Shown in pieces: positions 1 through 5,883 of a stretch of 10,810 nucleotides of DNA (position 1 is the first letter of the stretch; the number at the start of each line of letters is the position of its first letter). The notes below the pieces were generated by a model, which did no database searches, was not told where the DNA came from, and saw only the letters and a program-made list of their open reading frames with translations. Source of the stretch: an uncultured Achromobacter sp. (lineage in GTDB: Bacteria; Pseudomonadota; Gammaproteobacteria; Burkholderiales; Burkholderiaceae_B); assembly GCA_913775005.1 (NCBI GenBank), contig CAJYKY010000187.1, positions 1-10,810 of the forward strand. The letters run 5' to 3'. Position numbers and translations under genes: made by a program.

Positions 1-728
1 GCGGGCGCGTCCGGCGTGTTGTTCCGGCCCGGCCGCGAACCGCCACCGGACTTGCCCGGCTTGCCCGAGCGCGCCGCGGGCGCTGCCGGCGGCGGGTAGA
101 CGCCATACAGGCGCAACGAATCCATATAGCCCGGCGGATACAGCGATTCATCCGCGAAAGGCTTGGCGCGCGGGTTCATGCCCGCCACCGTCTTCATATC
201 GCCACGGCGCATGCGGCCGTCTTGCGTGTAGACAAAGCGCTCGATCACCGAGCCCTTGGGAAAGTCGAACGTCATGGCGCTGCGGTCGTCCTGGACCAGC
301 ACGGCCGGCCGGTCCCGGCAATTGCCCAGGTCCCACGACAGCACGTCAGACCCTTCGATGGCCAGCACGGAATAGCGGTAATCGCAGTTGCGGCGTTGGG
401 TTTCGATGACAACGACGGTACGCGACCCCACGTTTTCCGTACGCGCAATACGCGCCGAGTCCACGTTGTTCAAGGGCACCACGCGCTGATTGCCCGACAG
501 CTTCACCGAGAAATTCTTGCCCTCGCGGCGCAGCGTGCCCTGCCCGCCATCCTGCAACGGAAACTGGCCGATCTCGGTGCCGAACAAGGCAGCGGTGTCC
601 ACGCCATACACAAAATTGCCGCGTGAATTGGTCTTGACGGCGCAGGCGGACAAGCTCGCCAGCAACAGCAAACCGGCGGCAAGACGAAGGATCAACGAAC
701 GGGAGACAAACAGGCGCATTGACATCAT
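1..728 (-). CDS. Putative lipoprotein of unknown function (C-terminal part beyond the window)
   Basis: The reading frame is open from the start codon to the left edge, about 242 codons, so the 3' end is missing. The N-terminus is a lipoprotein signal: a short Arg-containing head, a Leu/Ala-rich core and the lipobox L-S-A-C, with the lipidated Cys at residue 29 (26 from the shortest start). The mature part has no family I recognise. It reads as a beta-rich domain (residues ~35-170) with a Cys pair in the motifs RRNCDYRY and LGNCRDRP that could form a disulfide. A Pro/Ala/Gly/Lys-rich, probably disordered tail follows to the window edge. Three in-frame ATGs lie together at 728, 725 and 719. None has a clear Shine-Dalgarno, so the exact start is uncertain and the longest is given. 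Function is unknown; location in an envelope membrane follows from the lipobox. Confidence 0.8.
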   Translation of the reverse strand, partial: MMSMRLFVSRSLILRLAAGLLLLASLSACAVKTNSRGNFVYGVDTAALFGTEIGQFPLQDGGQGTLRREGKNFSVKLSGNQRVVPLNNVDSARIARTENVGSRTVVVIETQRRNCDYRYSVLAIEGSDVLSWDLGNCRDRPAVLVQDDRSAMTFDFPKGSVIERFVYTQDGRMRRGDMKTVAGMNPRAKPFADESLYPPGYMDSLRLYGVYPPPAAPAARSGKPGKSGGGSRPGRNNTPDAP

Positions 729-747
729 GTGGGGTGGCGAGGAACGC

Positions 748-763
748 GGCGCCAGCAGGCGCC
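748..763 (-). other. GC hairpin in the leader of the lipoprotein gene
   Basis: Two GGCGCC hexamers (748-753 and 758-763) flank a four-base loop and would form a six-pair, all-GC stem. It lies about 20 bases upstream of the first ATG of the minus-strand lipoprotein gene, which has no obvious ribosome binding site. It could influence translation initiation. No T-run follows, so it does not look like a terminator. The role is inference only. Confidence 0.3.
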
Positions 764-835
764 CTTTCCGTCAAAGCCCTGCAATGTATCGCAAAGTTAC
801 AGCGCAGGACCAGGCTTGTTTCAATTGCGCCAGGC

Positions 836-861
836 GGGCTTGGCCGGAGTTTGGCCAGCCC
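836..861. other. Bulged hairpin downstream of the YbjN-like gene
   Basis: The arms 836-845 and 853-861 pair over nine base pairs with one bulged T and a seven-base loop. It sits 20 bases past the stop of the minus-strand gene ending at 881, where a terminator or 3'-end stabilising hairpin would be expected. No U-tract follows on either strand, so an intrinsic terminator call would be weak. Confidence 0.3.
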
Positions 862-880
862 TGAGCGCAACGCGTCAGGC

Positions 881-1345
881 TTATTGCGCAGCCTGCTTCA
901 TCTCTACCGACTCTTTGAGAAGCTCGGCCGCGCCGTGGCGGATAGCCGATACGCAGCGCTCGATGATGGCGCGGATCAGCGCTTCGGTCGGCATCGTGTC
1001 GCGCCCGGCAACAAAGCTTTCCACCGCCGACGACACGCGCGCGGGGCGGTCGACCTGGTCCTGCGGCAACGTCAACTTGATGGCCTTGCAGCGATTGTTC
1101 ACCGTGTTGATGGCTTCCAGAAACTGCGCGCGCGTCAGGCCCAGCTCGTTGCCGGCGACAAAGCTGGGGTAGACCAAGCGCAGGAACTCCGGGTCCGCTT
1201 CGCTCAGGCTGATGTACAGCGTGCCCAGGTCGGGGTGCTTGAACACCACATCGCCTTCGTCGTCGACGCGGGCGACAAAGCCCAGCTCTTCTTGCACCAC
1301 GGTTTGGTACAGGGCGGACAGCGGGGAGGGAGTAGAGGTGGACAT
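881..1345 (-). CDS. YbjN-like / T3SS-chaperone-fold small protein
   Basis: A 154-residue soluble protein with no signal peptide or membrane segment. Residues ~12-65 show an N-terminal helix, then the stretch FVARVDDEGDVVFKHP, a strand GTLYISL, then an acidic DPEFLRLVYPSF segment. This order is typical of the YbjN domain, whose fold resembles type III secretion chaperones. A helix with AINTVNNRCKAIKL (79-91) and a helical C-terminal half (105-150) also fit. YbjN relatives in enterobacteria affect stress, motility and exopolysaccharide phenotypes, but their biochemical role is unsettled, so no specific function is claimed. ATG at 1345 is supported by GGAG at 1354-1357 with eight-base spacing. 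The gene is transcribed away from the membrane-protein gene at 1606 across a repeat-rich region. Gene existence is firm; the family call is from pattern recognition. Confidence 0.8.
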   Translation of the reverse strand: MSTSTPSPLSALYQTVVQEELGFVARVDDEGDVVFKHPDLGTLYISLSEADPEFLRLVYPSFVAGNELGLTRAQFLEAINTVNNRCKAIKLTLPQDQVDRPARVSSAVESFVAGRDTMPTEALIRAIIERCVSAIRHGAAELLKESVEMKQAAQ

Positions 1346-1373
1346 GTTGAAAGCTCCGTTCTTGTAGAGGGGT

Positions 1374-1392
1374 TTTGCTGGGGAACAGCAAA
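1374..1392 (-). other. 5'-leader stem-loop of the YbjN-like gene
   Basis: TTTGCTG (1374-1380) and CAGCAAA (1386-1392) form a perfect seven-pair stem with a five-base loop. It lies about 28 bases upstream of the ATG at 1345 and just upstream of its Shine-Dalgarno. It could be a leader RNA structure affecting mRNA stability or ribosome access. A smaller hairpin (GCCAAG 1423-1428 with CTTGGC 1434-1439) lies further upstream. Functional roles are inference. Confidence 0.3.
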
Positions 1393-1468
1393 GGAGTTGG
1401 CTAAGGGGTTGCTAAGAAATTTGCCAAGCAAGCCTTGGCCCTTATCCCTTGCTACGCACCACCACGCA

Positions 1469-1559
1469 AAAGGTTCGAAAAATATTTCGCGTCGAAGGAT
1501 ATACCGAACCCGACAAAATCAATCCCGAAAATAAATCGAACCTTTCCTGGCTCGACGCG
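1469..1559. repeat. Cluster of interleaved inverted repeats between divergent genes
   Basis: This AT-rich stretch of the 260-bp divergent intergenic region (1346-1605) holds a perfect 10-bp inverted repeat, AAAGGTTCGA at 1469-1478 and TCGAACCTTT at 1536-1545. A second perfect 8-bp pair is interleaved with it, CGCGTCGA at 1488-1495 and TCGACGCG at 1552-1559. A local palindrome CGAAAAATATTTCG (1476-1489, 6 of 7 pairs) also lies here. The GGTTCG/CGAACC hexamer occurs three times (1472, 1505, 1537), spaced 32-33 bp, about three helical turns. This looks like operator sites for one or more dimeric regulators serving the genes starting at 1345 (minus) and 1606 (plus). I could not fix convincing -35/-10 boxes. 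Confidence 0.45.
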
Positions 1560-1605
1560 TAGTCATGAGTACCGGCACTAAGCCCCACTCAGACAAGGAA
1601 GCACC

Positions 1606-2202
1606 ATGCAGGATAAGACTCAGGACAAAAACCAAGACGCATTGACTCAGGTCAAAACCCACGCGGCACGTTGGGCAGCCATTGCCGCACAGCGTGTCAA
1701 CCGGGGCGACGCGGTAGGCGCGTTGCTGTTCCTGCTGGCGACCACGGTGTTCGCCGTCATCACGATCAACATGATGGGTTCAAGCGCCAGCCTGAGCTTC
1801 TACGACCTGCTGCGCATGCAGAACGGCGGCAGCATGCAGGGCGCGCTGGCCGGCCAGGGATCGGGCGCGGGTGTGTACGCCTTGCTGTGGCTGCTGGCGG
1901 TAGCAGGGCCGGTGCTGCCGTCGCTGCTGACCCATCGCGCAGCCCGGCTGGGCTACTTTGCGCCGCTGGCCTTGTGGGTCATTGCGCTTATCGGTGTGGG
2001 CTTGCAGGTACGTGAAGTCGTGAACGCCACGCGCCAGTTCGCCGGCTTCATGGGCAATTCACGCGCCAGCCGCAGCGTGGCGGGCGACATGGTGTCCAAC
2101 TTGTGGAGCAGTCTGTCGTTTGGATTTGGCTTCTATCTTTCGCTGGCCATTGCGCTGGCCTTCACCGTTCGCGGCGTTGCCGTGCTGCGCCGCCGCGCTT
2201 GA
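1606..2202 (+). CDS. Four-helix integral membrane protein of unknown function
   Basis: A 198-residue protein with a hydrophilic Lys/Gln/Asp-rich N-terminal tail (1-33) and four hydrophobic segments at about 36-56, 88-108, 117-134 and 167-187, ending in an Arg-rich cytoplasmic tail. By the positive-inside pattern both termini are probably cytoplasmic. Between helices 1 and 2 is a conserved-looking GSSASLSFYDLLR segment, then a Gly/Gln-rich loop. No enzymatic motif or named family is recognised. The start is supported by AAGGAA at 1595-1600, five bases before the ATG. It stands alone: 111 bp with a strong hairpin separate it from the sigma factor gene downstream, and upstream is the repeat-rich divergent region. 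Gene confidence is high; function is unknown. Confidence 0.85.
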   Translation: MQDKTQDKNQDALTQVKTHAARWAAIAAQRVNRGDAVGALLFLLATTVFAVITINMMGSSASLSFYDLLRMQNGGSMQGALAGQGSGAGVYALLWLLAVAGPVLPSLLTHRAARLGYFAPLALWVIALIGVGLQVREVVNATRQFAGFMGNSRASRSVAGDMVSNLWSSLSFGFGFYLSLAIALAFTVRGVAVLRRRA

Positions 2203-2227
2203 TTTTCCGCCCTCGCACGGCTAAGGT

Positions 2228-2257
2228 GCCGCAGCCCGCGTTTTGCCGGGCGGCGGC
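2228..2257 (+). other. Strong hairpin between the membrane-protein and sigma-factor genes
   Basis: The arms 2228-2238 and 2247-2257 pair at 10 of 11 positions, nearly all G-C, with an eight-base loop. It starts 25 bases after the stop of the membrane-protein gene. There is no U-tract, so it is not a canonical intrinsic terminator. It may mark a Rho-dependent or partial terminator that separates the two transcription units. CGTTCC recurs just downstream at 2264 and 2278, 14 bp apart; its meaning is unclear. Confidence 0.35.
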
Positions 2258-2313
2258 ATATGCCGTTCCAGGGCTGACGTTCCGCGTCCAGTTCGCCCCC
2301 AAGAATCTGAACC

Positions 2314-2976
2314 ATGAACACGCTCGATTCCAAGCGCTACGTCATCAACAACGTCGATGCGCTGCTGCGCATTCTGCACGACGATCCGCGCTACGCGCTG
2401 GCGTTTCGCAACAAGGCCGAGCAGCACATCACGCTGAAGCTGCGCAGAAAGTTCTTCAACACGTCGCCGGAAGGCGTGGTGGATGCGTTCAACAACGCGC
2501 TCATGAAGTTCCTGCACACGCGCTCGTTCAAGGACGAAGGCTTTCAGCACGGCCAGCCCGAGGGCGGCTGGACGGCGCATGAACTGGCCATGAGCAAGCT
2601 GGGCGGCTACCTGTATCGCGGATCGCTGCACGAGCTGATCCAGATGCATCGGCGCACGCGCCACGAAGTGCCATGGACGCCGCCGGAAGACGGCGGGCTC
2701 GACGACGTGGCGCACGACACCGCCGATGAGGCCGATGACCCCTCCCCCTTCGCCGACCCCGCGCGCGCCTATGAGCATCTGTCGGTCATCAAGCGCATGC
2801 GCGAATGCCTGAACAAGCTCAGCGACACGCTGCGCACCACGATGTTCCTGTATCTGGACGACCTGCCGATGGAACAGATTGCCAAGCAGCAAGACCTGCA
2901 CGTGCCCACCGTGAAAAGCCGTCTGCACGCCGCGCGCAAGCTGGTGGCCGACTGCACGCGCAAAGGAATGGACTGA
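2314..2976 (+). CDS. ECF-type RNA polymerase sigma factor, divergent
   Basis: A 220-residue protein ending in a clear sigma-70 region 4 (about 163-212). LNKLSDTLRTTMFLYLDDL precedes a helix-turn-helix at ~185-207 (MEQIAKQQDLHVPTVKSRLHAARK), which in this family binds the -35 element. Region 2 is much more divergent but recognisable at ~53-115: a DAFNNALMKFL helix and, after a Gly-rich insertion (~75-95), GGYLYRGSLHELIQMHRR in the place of the usual WLYRIARN motif that contacts the -10. An acidic, Pro-rich linker (122-150) joins the two. The gene is followed by its presumed anti-sigma factor two bases after the stop, the standard ECF layout. The Shine-Dalgarno is weak (AAGA at 2301-2304), and no autoregulatory promoter could be read. 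Targets cannot be deduced from the sequence. Confidence 0.88.
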   Translation: MNTLDSKRYVINNVDALLRILHDDPRYALAFRNKAEQHITLKLRRKFFNTSPEGVVDAFNNALMKFLHTRSFKDEGFQHGQPEGGWTAHELAMSKLGGYLYRGSLHELIQMHRRTRHEVPWTPPEDGGLDDVAHDTADEADDPSPFADPARAYEHLSVIKRMRECLNKLSDTLRTTMFLYLDDLPMEQIAKQQDLHVPTVKSRLHAARKLVADCTRKGMD

Positions 2977-2978
2977 TC

Positions 2979-3596
2979 ATGACTGATGACCGAGTGCTGT
3001 CCTATCTGACGGGCGACATGGACGCCGACGCCCGCCGTGCCTTCGAAGCCGATCTTGCACGCGACCCGGCCTTGCGTGCCGAGGTGGACACGTGGCGGGA
3101 CCTGGCGCAGGCGCGCCAGCTGGCGCATAACGAGATCGGCCAGGCGGAGCGCGATGCGAAGTTTCTGCGGGCGCTGGCGCCCCCTTTCGAGTCCACCTCC
3201 CGTGCGCGCCGGTTGTGGCAGTGGTTATGGCCGACGCCTGCCAGCCCCTTGATGCCGCTGGGATGGGCGCTGGCCATCATGCTGTCGGTGATGCTGGCTC
3301 AGCAGATGCCGACGGGCGTGTCGACCGATCTTCCTGAAGGCGCCGCGCCAGACGGCGTGCTGACGCGCGGCGGCGCGTCCTGCCCACGGCTGGTCGTGGA
3401 CCTGCCCGATACGCTGACGGCCCGCCAACTGCGCAACACCTTGTCCCAGTACGCGGTATCCATCGTCGATGGACCCGATGCCGATGGCCGCTATGTGCTG
3501 GCTGCCGCACGCGAGTCTTCGTTGCAGGATGCCGCCCGCGCGATGGGCGTGCTGTCCGCCACCGCCGCGCCTGCGGGCGTCTGTCCCAAACCTTAA
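2979..3596 (+). CDS. Single-pass membrane anti-sigma factor
   Basis: A 205-residue protein. The cytoplasmic N-terminal ~75 residues match the sigma-binding helical domain of anti-sigma factors (VLSYLTGDMDADARRAFEAD, then DPALRAEVDTWRDLA). They lack the HxxxCxxC zinc motif of the ZAS subgroup. One membrane helix lies at ~93-108. The periplasmic part (~125-200) reads as beta-alpha-beta-beta-alpha-beta: PRLVVDLP, TARQLRNTLSQY, VSIVDGP, GRYVLAA, SLQDAARAMG, VLSATA. It has a Cys near each end (135 and 202) that could pair when oxidised. The frame stays open upstream to about 2805, but that part overlaps the sigma gene. ATG 2979 is preferred because it follows the sigma stop by two bases and has AAAGGA at 2962-2967. 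It presumably holds the upstream sigma factor at the membrane until an envelope signal arrives. Confidence 0.85.
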   Translation: MTDDRVLSYLTGDMDADARRAFEADLARDPALRAEVDTWRDLAQARQLAHNEIGQAERDAKFLRALAPPFESTSRARRLWQWLWPTPASPLMPLGWALAIMLSVMLAQQMPTGVSTDLPEGAAPDGVLTRGGASCPRLVVDLPDTLTARQLRNTLSQYAVSIVDGPDADGRYVLAAARESSLQDAARAMGVLSATAAPAGVCPKP

Positions 3597-3598
3597 GG
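3594..3598 (+). promoter_or_regulatory. RBS overlapping the anti-sigma stop codon
   Basis: TAAGG includes the TAA stop of the anti-sigma gene and serves as Shine-Dalgarno for the ATG at 3605, with six-base spacing. This arrangement suggests translational coupling of the caspase-like gene to the anti-sigma gene. Confidence 0.6.
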
Positions 3599-3604
3599 CT
3601 CTGT

Positions 3605-5284
3605 ATGAAGCGCAACCCCAACGCGATTGACGCAGGCGCAGTGCGCGTCGCGACACCGCCCTGCACCCGGCGGCGTTTGCTGACCGCCATGCTGGGCGCA
3701 GGTTTGCTCGGTGTGCAGGTGAGCGCCGTGCGGGCAGCGGGCGGACGCGCCAGCGGCCTGAATAACCGGAACATGGCCGACCTGGGGCCTGCCCCTGCCC
3801 CAAAGCCTGGCCCCGAGCCGAGCCTGGCCGCGCCCGCGCCAGAGGACGACGCAGCGGTGCGTTCGGCGACGCGCGGCACGGCTTCAGCTTCGGATAGCGC
3901 CGCCGACAAGACCACCACCAACGCCGACACCGCCCCCGCCTCCCGTCCCGCCAAGCGCCGTTACGCGCTGGTGATCGGCAACGCGCGCTACGCCGTTCCC
4001 GTCAACGCGCTCGTCAACCCGGTCAACGACGCCCGCCTGATCGCCGATTCGCTCCGTCAACGCGGCGTCGACGTGACCTTGGCCACGGACCTGACGACCG
4101 CGCAGATGGAAGCCGCCGTCGATGACTTCGCGTTGCGCGCCACGGACGGCGATCTGGCCTTGATGTATTTCGCCGGACACGCCGTAGCCGTCGATGACGT
4201 GAACTATCTGTTTGGCGTCGACCTGCCCTTGCCGCTGGGCGACGTACGCATCCGCAGCGCGCAGCAAAGTTCGTTGAGCCTGAAGCGGGTATCGCAGGCG
4301 CTGCGGCGCGCCAACGTTCGCGCGCGTCTGATGGTGCTGGACGCGTGCCGCACCAACCTCACACGCGGCACGCCCGCCGCCGGCCTGGTGAATGCCGTGC
4401 CGGCGGGCGGCGAGCTGATCGCGTTCTCGACGCAACCCGGCGCCACCGCCGAAGACGGCTTTGGCAACGATGGCCCGCGTCACAGTCCCTATGCGTATTA
4501 CTTCGCACAGGGCCTGCGCACGCTCTCCGGCGCGGCGCCCGTGGAGACCTTCTTCAAGCAGCTGACCGCCGATGTGCAGGTGGCCACCGCCTACCGGCAG
4601 ATTCCGCACTACGCCAGCAGCCTCGTTGGCACCGTCACCTTCACGACCCTGGCGGACGGGCAGACGCCCGCCACGCCCGGCGGCAAGGCGGGCCAGGCCG
4701 GGCGCGGCCCGTCGCCGACGCTGGGACGCGACCTGATCAAGGCACGCATCAGCGCTTGGGAATACGAGATCGAACGCGGCGCGCAGTATGTGGACGAACC
4801 CCGTCTGGAATCCTTGCAGGCACGCGCCAAGGCAGGCGACGTCGTTGCCATGACCACGCTGGGCTTGATTGCCGAGAACGGGGAACACGTCCAGCAGAAC
4901 TACCCCGTTGCCGCCCGCTGGTATCAGCGCGCCGCCGATCAGGGCTTTGCGCCCGCGCAGACCTATCTGGGCGAGCTGACCGGCATGGGCCGGGGCGTGC
5001 CCAAGAATTACGCCGTGGCCGAACGCCTGTTCCGCGACGCCGCCGCCGCCGGCCACCGCCGCGCGGCGCTGGATCTGCTGGACGTGCGGGCGCGCATGGG
5101 TGAACCGATAGATCCGCGCGAGTGGGCCAAGGTGCTGCAAGACGCGGCGCTGAACCCGGTAGGCGTACCCTTGCCGGGCATGGCGCCCGGCATGCCCGCG
5201 CTACAAGGGCTGCCCAACCTGCAAGGCCTGCCCGATATGCCCTGGATGCGTGCGCTGGGCGTGCGCCCTCCCGGTCAGCCGTAG
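3605..5284 (+). CDS. Exported caspase-like (peptidase C14) protein with Sel1 repeats
   Basis: A 559-residue protein. The N-terminus is a Tat-type signal: T-R-R-R-L-L-T at 21-27, a hydrophobic core and a probable cleavage near SAVRA (40-44). A Pro/Ala-rich linker (50-117) follows. The caspase-fold domain spans ~118-345: it opens with RRYALVIGNARY, has the catalytic His192 in MYFAGHAV and the catalytic Cys248 in VLDACRTN, then the AFSTQPGATAEDG and SPYAYYFAQGL segments usual in bacterial C14 proteins. The His motif is GHA rather than the common GHG. Sel1-like TPR repeats occupy about 408-480 (AGDVVAMTTLG, ARWYQRAADQGFAPAQTYLG, AERLFRDAAAAGHRRAALDLL). The C-terminus is Pro/Gly/Met-rich with a short LQGLPN/LQGLPD repeat. 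Family members cleave after basic residues or act as pseudo-proteases; the intact His/Cys dyad suggests activity. Its position directly behind the sigma/anti-sigma pair, with an RBS overlapping the preceding stop, indicates co-expression and possibly a role in that signalling path. Confidence 0.9.
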   Translation: MKRNPNAIDAGAVRVATPPCTRRRLLTAMLGAGLLGVQVSAVRAAGGRASGLNNRNMADLGPAPAPKPGPEPSLAAPAPEDDAAVRSATRGTASASDSAADKTTTNADTAPASRPAKRRYALVIGNARYAVPVNALVNPVNDARLIADSLRQRGVDVTLATDLTTAQMEAAVDDFALRATDGDLALMYFAGHAVAVDDVNYLFGVDLPLPLGDVRIRSAQQSSLSLKRVSQALRRANVRARLMVLDACRTNLTRGTPAAGLVNAVPAGGELIAFSTQPGATAEDGFGNDGPRHSPYAYYFAQGLRTLSGAAPVETFFKQLTADVQVATAYRQIPHYASSLVGTVTFTTLADGQTPATPGGKAGQAGRGPSPTLGRDLIKARISAWEYEIERGAQYVDEPRLESLQARAKAGDVVAMTTLGLIAENGEHVQQNYPVAARWYQRAADQGFAPAQTYLGELTGMGRGVPKNYAVAERLFRDAAAAGHRRAALDLLDVRARMGEPIDPREWAKVLQDAALNPVGVPLPGMAPGMPALQGLPNLQGLPDMPWMRALGVRPPGQP

Positions 5285-5345
5285 ATTCGTCGGCGGGACA
5301 CACTTCGGCTAGGATGGAGGGCCCGTCTCGCCGAAGGAATCCAAC

Positions 5346-5735
5346 ATGCCCTCGATGAAGCATCTGGCCGTCGCCGCCGCGCTGGCCCTGTCTTTGCCGC
5401 TAGCCGCTGTCGCCGAAACCGTTACGTTGAGCGCCGCCAGCGCCACCCCCGGCGCTGACCCGCACACCGGCGCCCGCGTCGTTGATGTGGTGCTGAAACC
5501 CGATAGCCAGAAAGCGCTGGCCAACTTCACGCGCGACCGCGTGGGCAAGCGTATCCAGCTGCGCTCCAATGGCGTGATGCTCACGTCCGCCACCTTGAAA
5601 AGCCCGCTGGAAGGCGACAGCTTCCGCATCACTGCGGGCGAACACGGCTTTGCCGGCAAGAGCGCCGAAGAAATCGCGCAGGGCATCATGAAAGACGGCG
5701 GGCTGACCGTCGACGACGAGAACACGGCGAAGTAG
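5346..5735 (+). CDS. Small secreted protein resembling a stand-alone SecD P1 head domain
   Basis: A 129-residue protein with a Sec signal peptide (hydrophobic 6-22, cleavage expected after AVA, residue 23). The mature ~105 residues resemble the P1 head subdomain of the translocon accessory protein SecD: VVDVVLKPDSQKALANFTRDRVGKRIQLRSNG, a V-M-L-T-S-A segment, then an -ITAG- strand and an EEIAQGIMKDGG helix. SecD's transmembrane helices are absent, so this is a free periplasmic module, perhaps a chaperone-like or scaffold protein, and not a translocase subunit. ATG 5346 has AAGGA at 5334-5338 seven bases before it; an internal ATG at 5355 is also possible. The gene is 61 bp downstream of the caspase gene and could be read with it or from its own promoter (a TAGGAT -10-like hexamer at 5310 has no good -35). 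The fold match is from memory of the family. Confidence 0.8.
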   Translation: MPSMKHLAVAAALALSLPLAAVAETVTLSAASATPGADPHTGARVVDVVLKPDSQKALANFTRDRVGKRIQLRSNGVMLTSATLKSPLEGDSFRITAGEHGFAGKSAEEIAQGIMKDGGLTVDDENTAK

Positions 5736-5755
5736 CCCTGCCCCTTTTCCCCGCA

Positions 5756-5787
5756 CCGGCCCCGTCTCCCCGGGGCCGGCCTGCTTT
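5756..5787 (+). terminator. Probable intrinsic terminator after the SecD-like gene
   Basis: CCGGCCCC (5756-5763) and GGGGCCGG (5772-5779) form a perfect eight-pair GC stem with an eight-base loop, 20 bases after the stop at 5735. The tail (CCTGCTTTCTG) is only modestly T-rich. Its place between this gene and the Pho-regulated promoter downstream supports a terminator role. Confidence 0.55.
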
Positions 5788-5805
5788 CTGAAAACATTCA
5801 GCTGT

Positions 5806-5839
5806 CTGTCATTAACCTTTCATTTGTGACTTCTAGCAT
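5806..5839 (+). promoter_or_regulatory. Pho box and -10 of the phoX promoter
   Basis: CTGTCATTAACCTTTCATT (5806-5824) matches the PhoB-binding consensus CTGTCATAAATCTGTCATA at 15 of 19 positions, with the two half-sites CTGTCAT and CTTTCAT in the required 11-bp register. Nine bases after it is TAGCAT (5834-5839), a plausible -10. This fits class II Pho promoters, where the Pho box replaces the -35. The gene behind it is a PhoX-type phosphatase, so PhoB-dependent induction under phosphate limitation is a coherent reading. Confidence 0.75.
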
Positions 5840-5883
5840 TGCTCGTCCCTTCAAGGCCAAGCTCCCCCCTGCCAGGAATCCAA

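Noticed and set aside
719..1534. Long plus-strand frame through the two minus-strand genes
   Set aside because: It runs antisense to the YbjN-like gene and across intergenic DNA; no coding features or RBS.
2805..2978. Longer N-terminus for the anti-sigma factor
   Set aside because: The extension overlaps the conserved region 4 of the sigma gene in another frame. ATG 2979 gives the standard anti-sigma N-terminus.
3884..5140. 418-codon open frame on the minus strand
   Set aside because: It is antisense to the caspase gene. Its translation is low-complexity (Gly/Ala/Arg/His-rich) with no motifs, while the plus frame has clear catalytic motifs.
5286..5315. Sigma-70 promoter before the SecD-like gene
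   Set aside because: TAGGAT at 5310 resembles a -10, but the hexamer 17-18 bp upstream is not -35-like, so it is not listed as a feature.
5839..5883. TTG start 15 codons upstream for phoX
   Set aside because: It lies in the predicted -10 hexamer, has no RBS, and the extra residues precede an already complete Tat signal.
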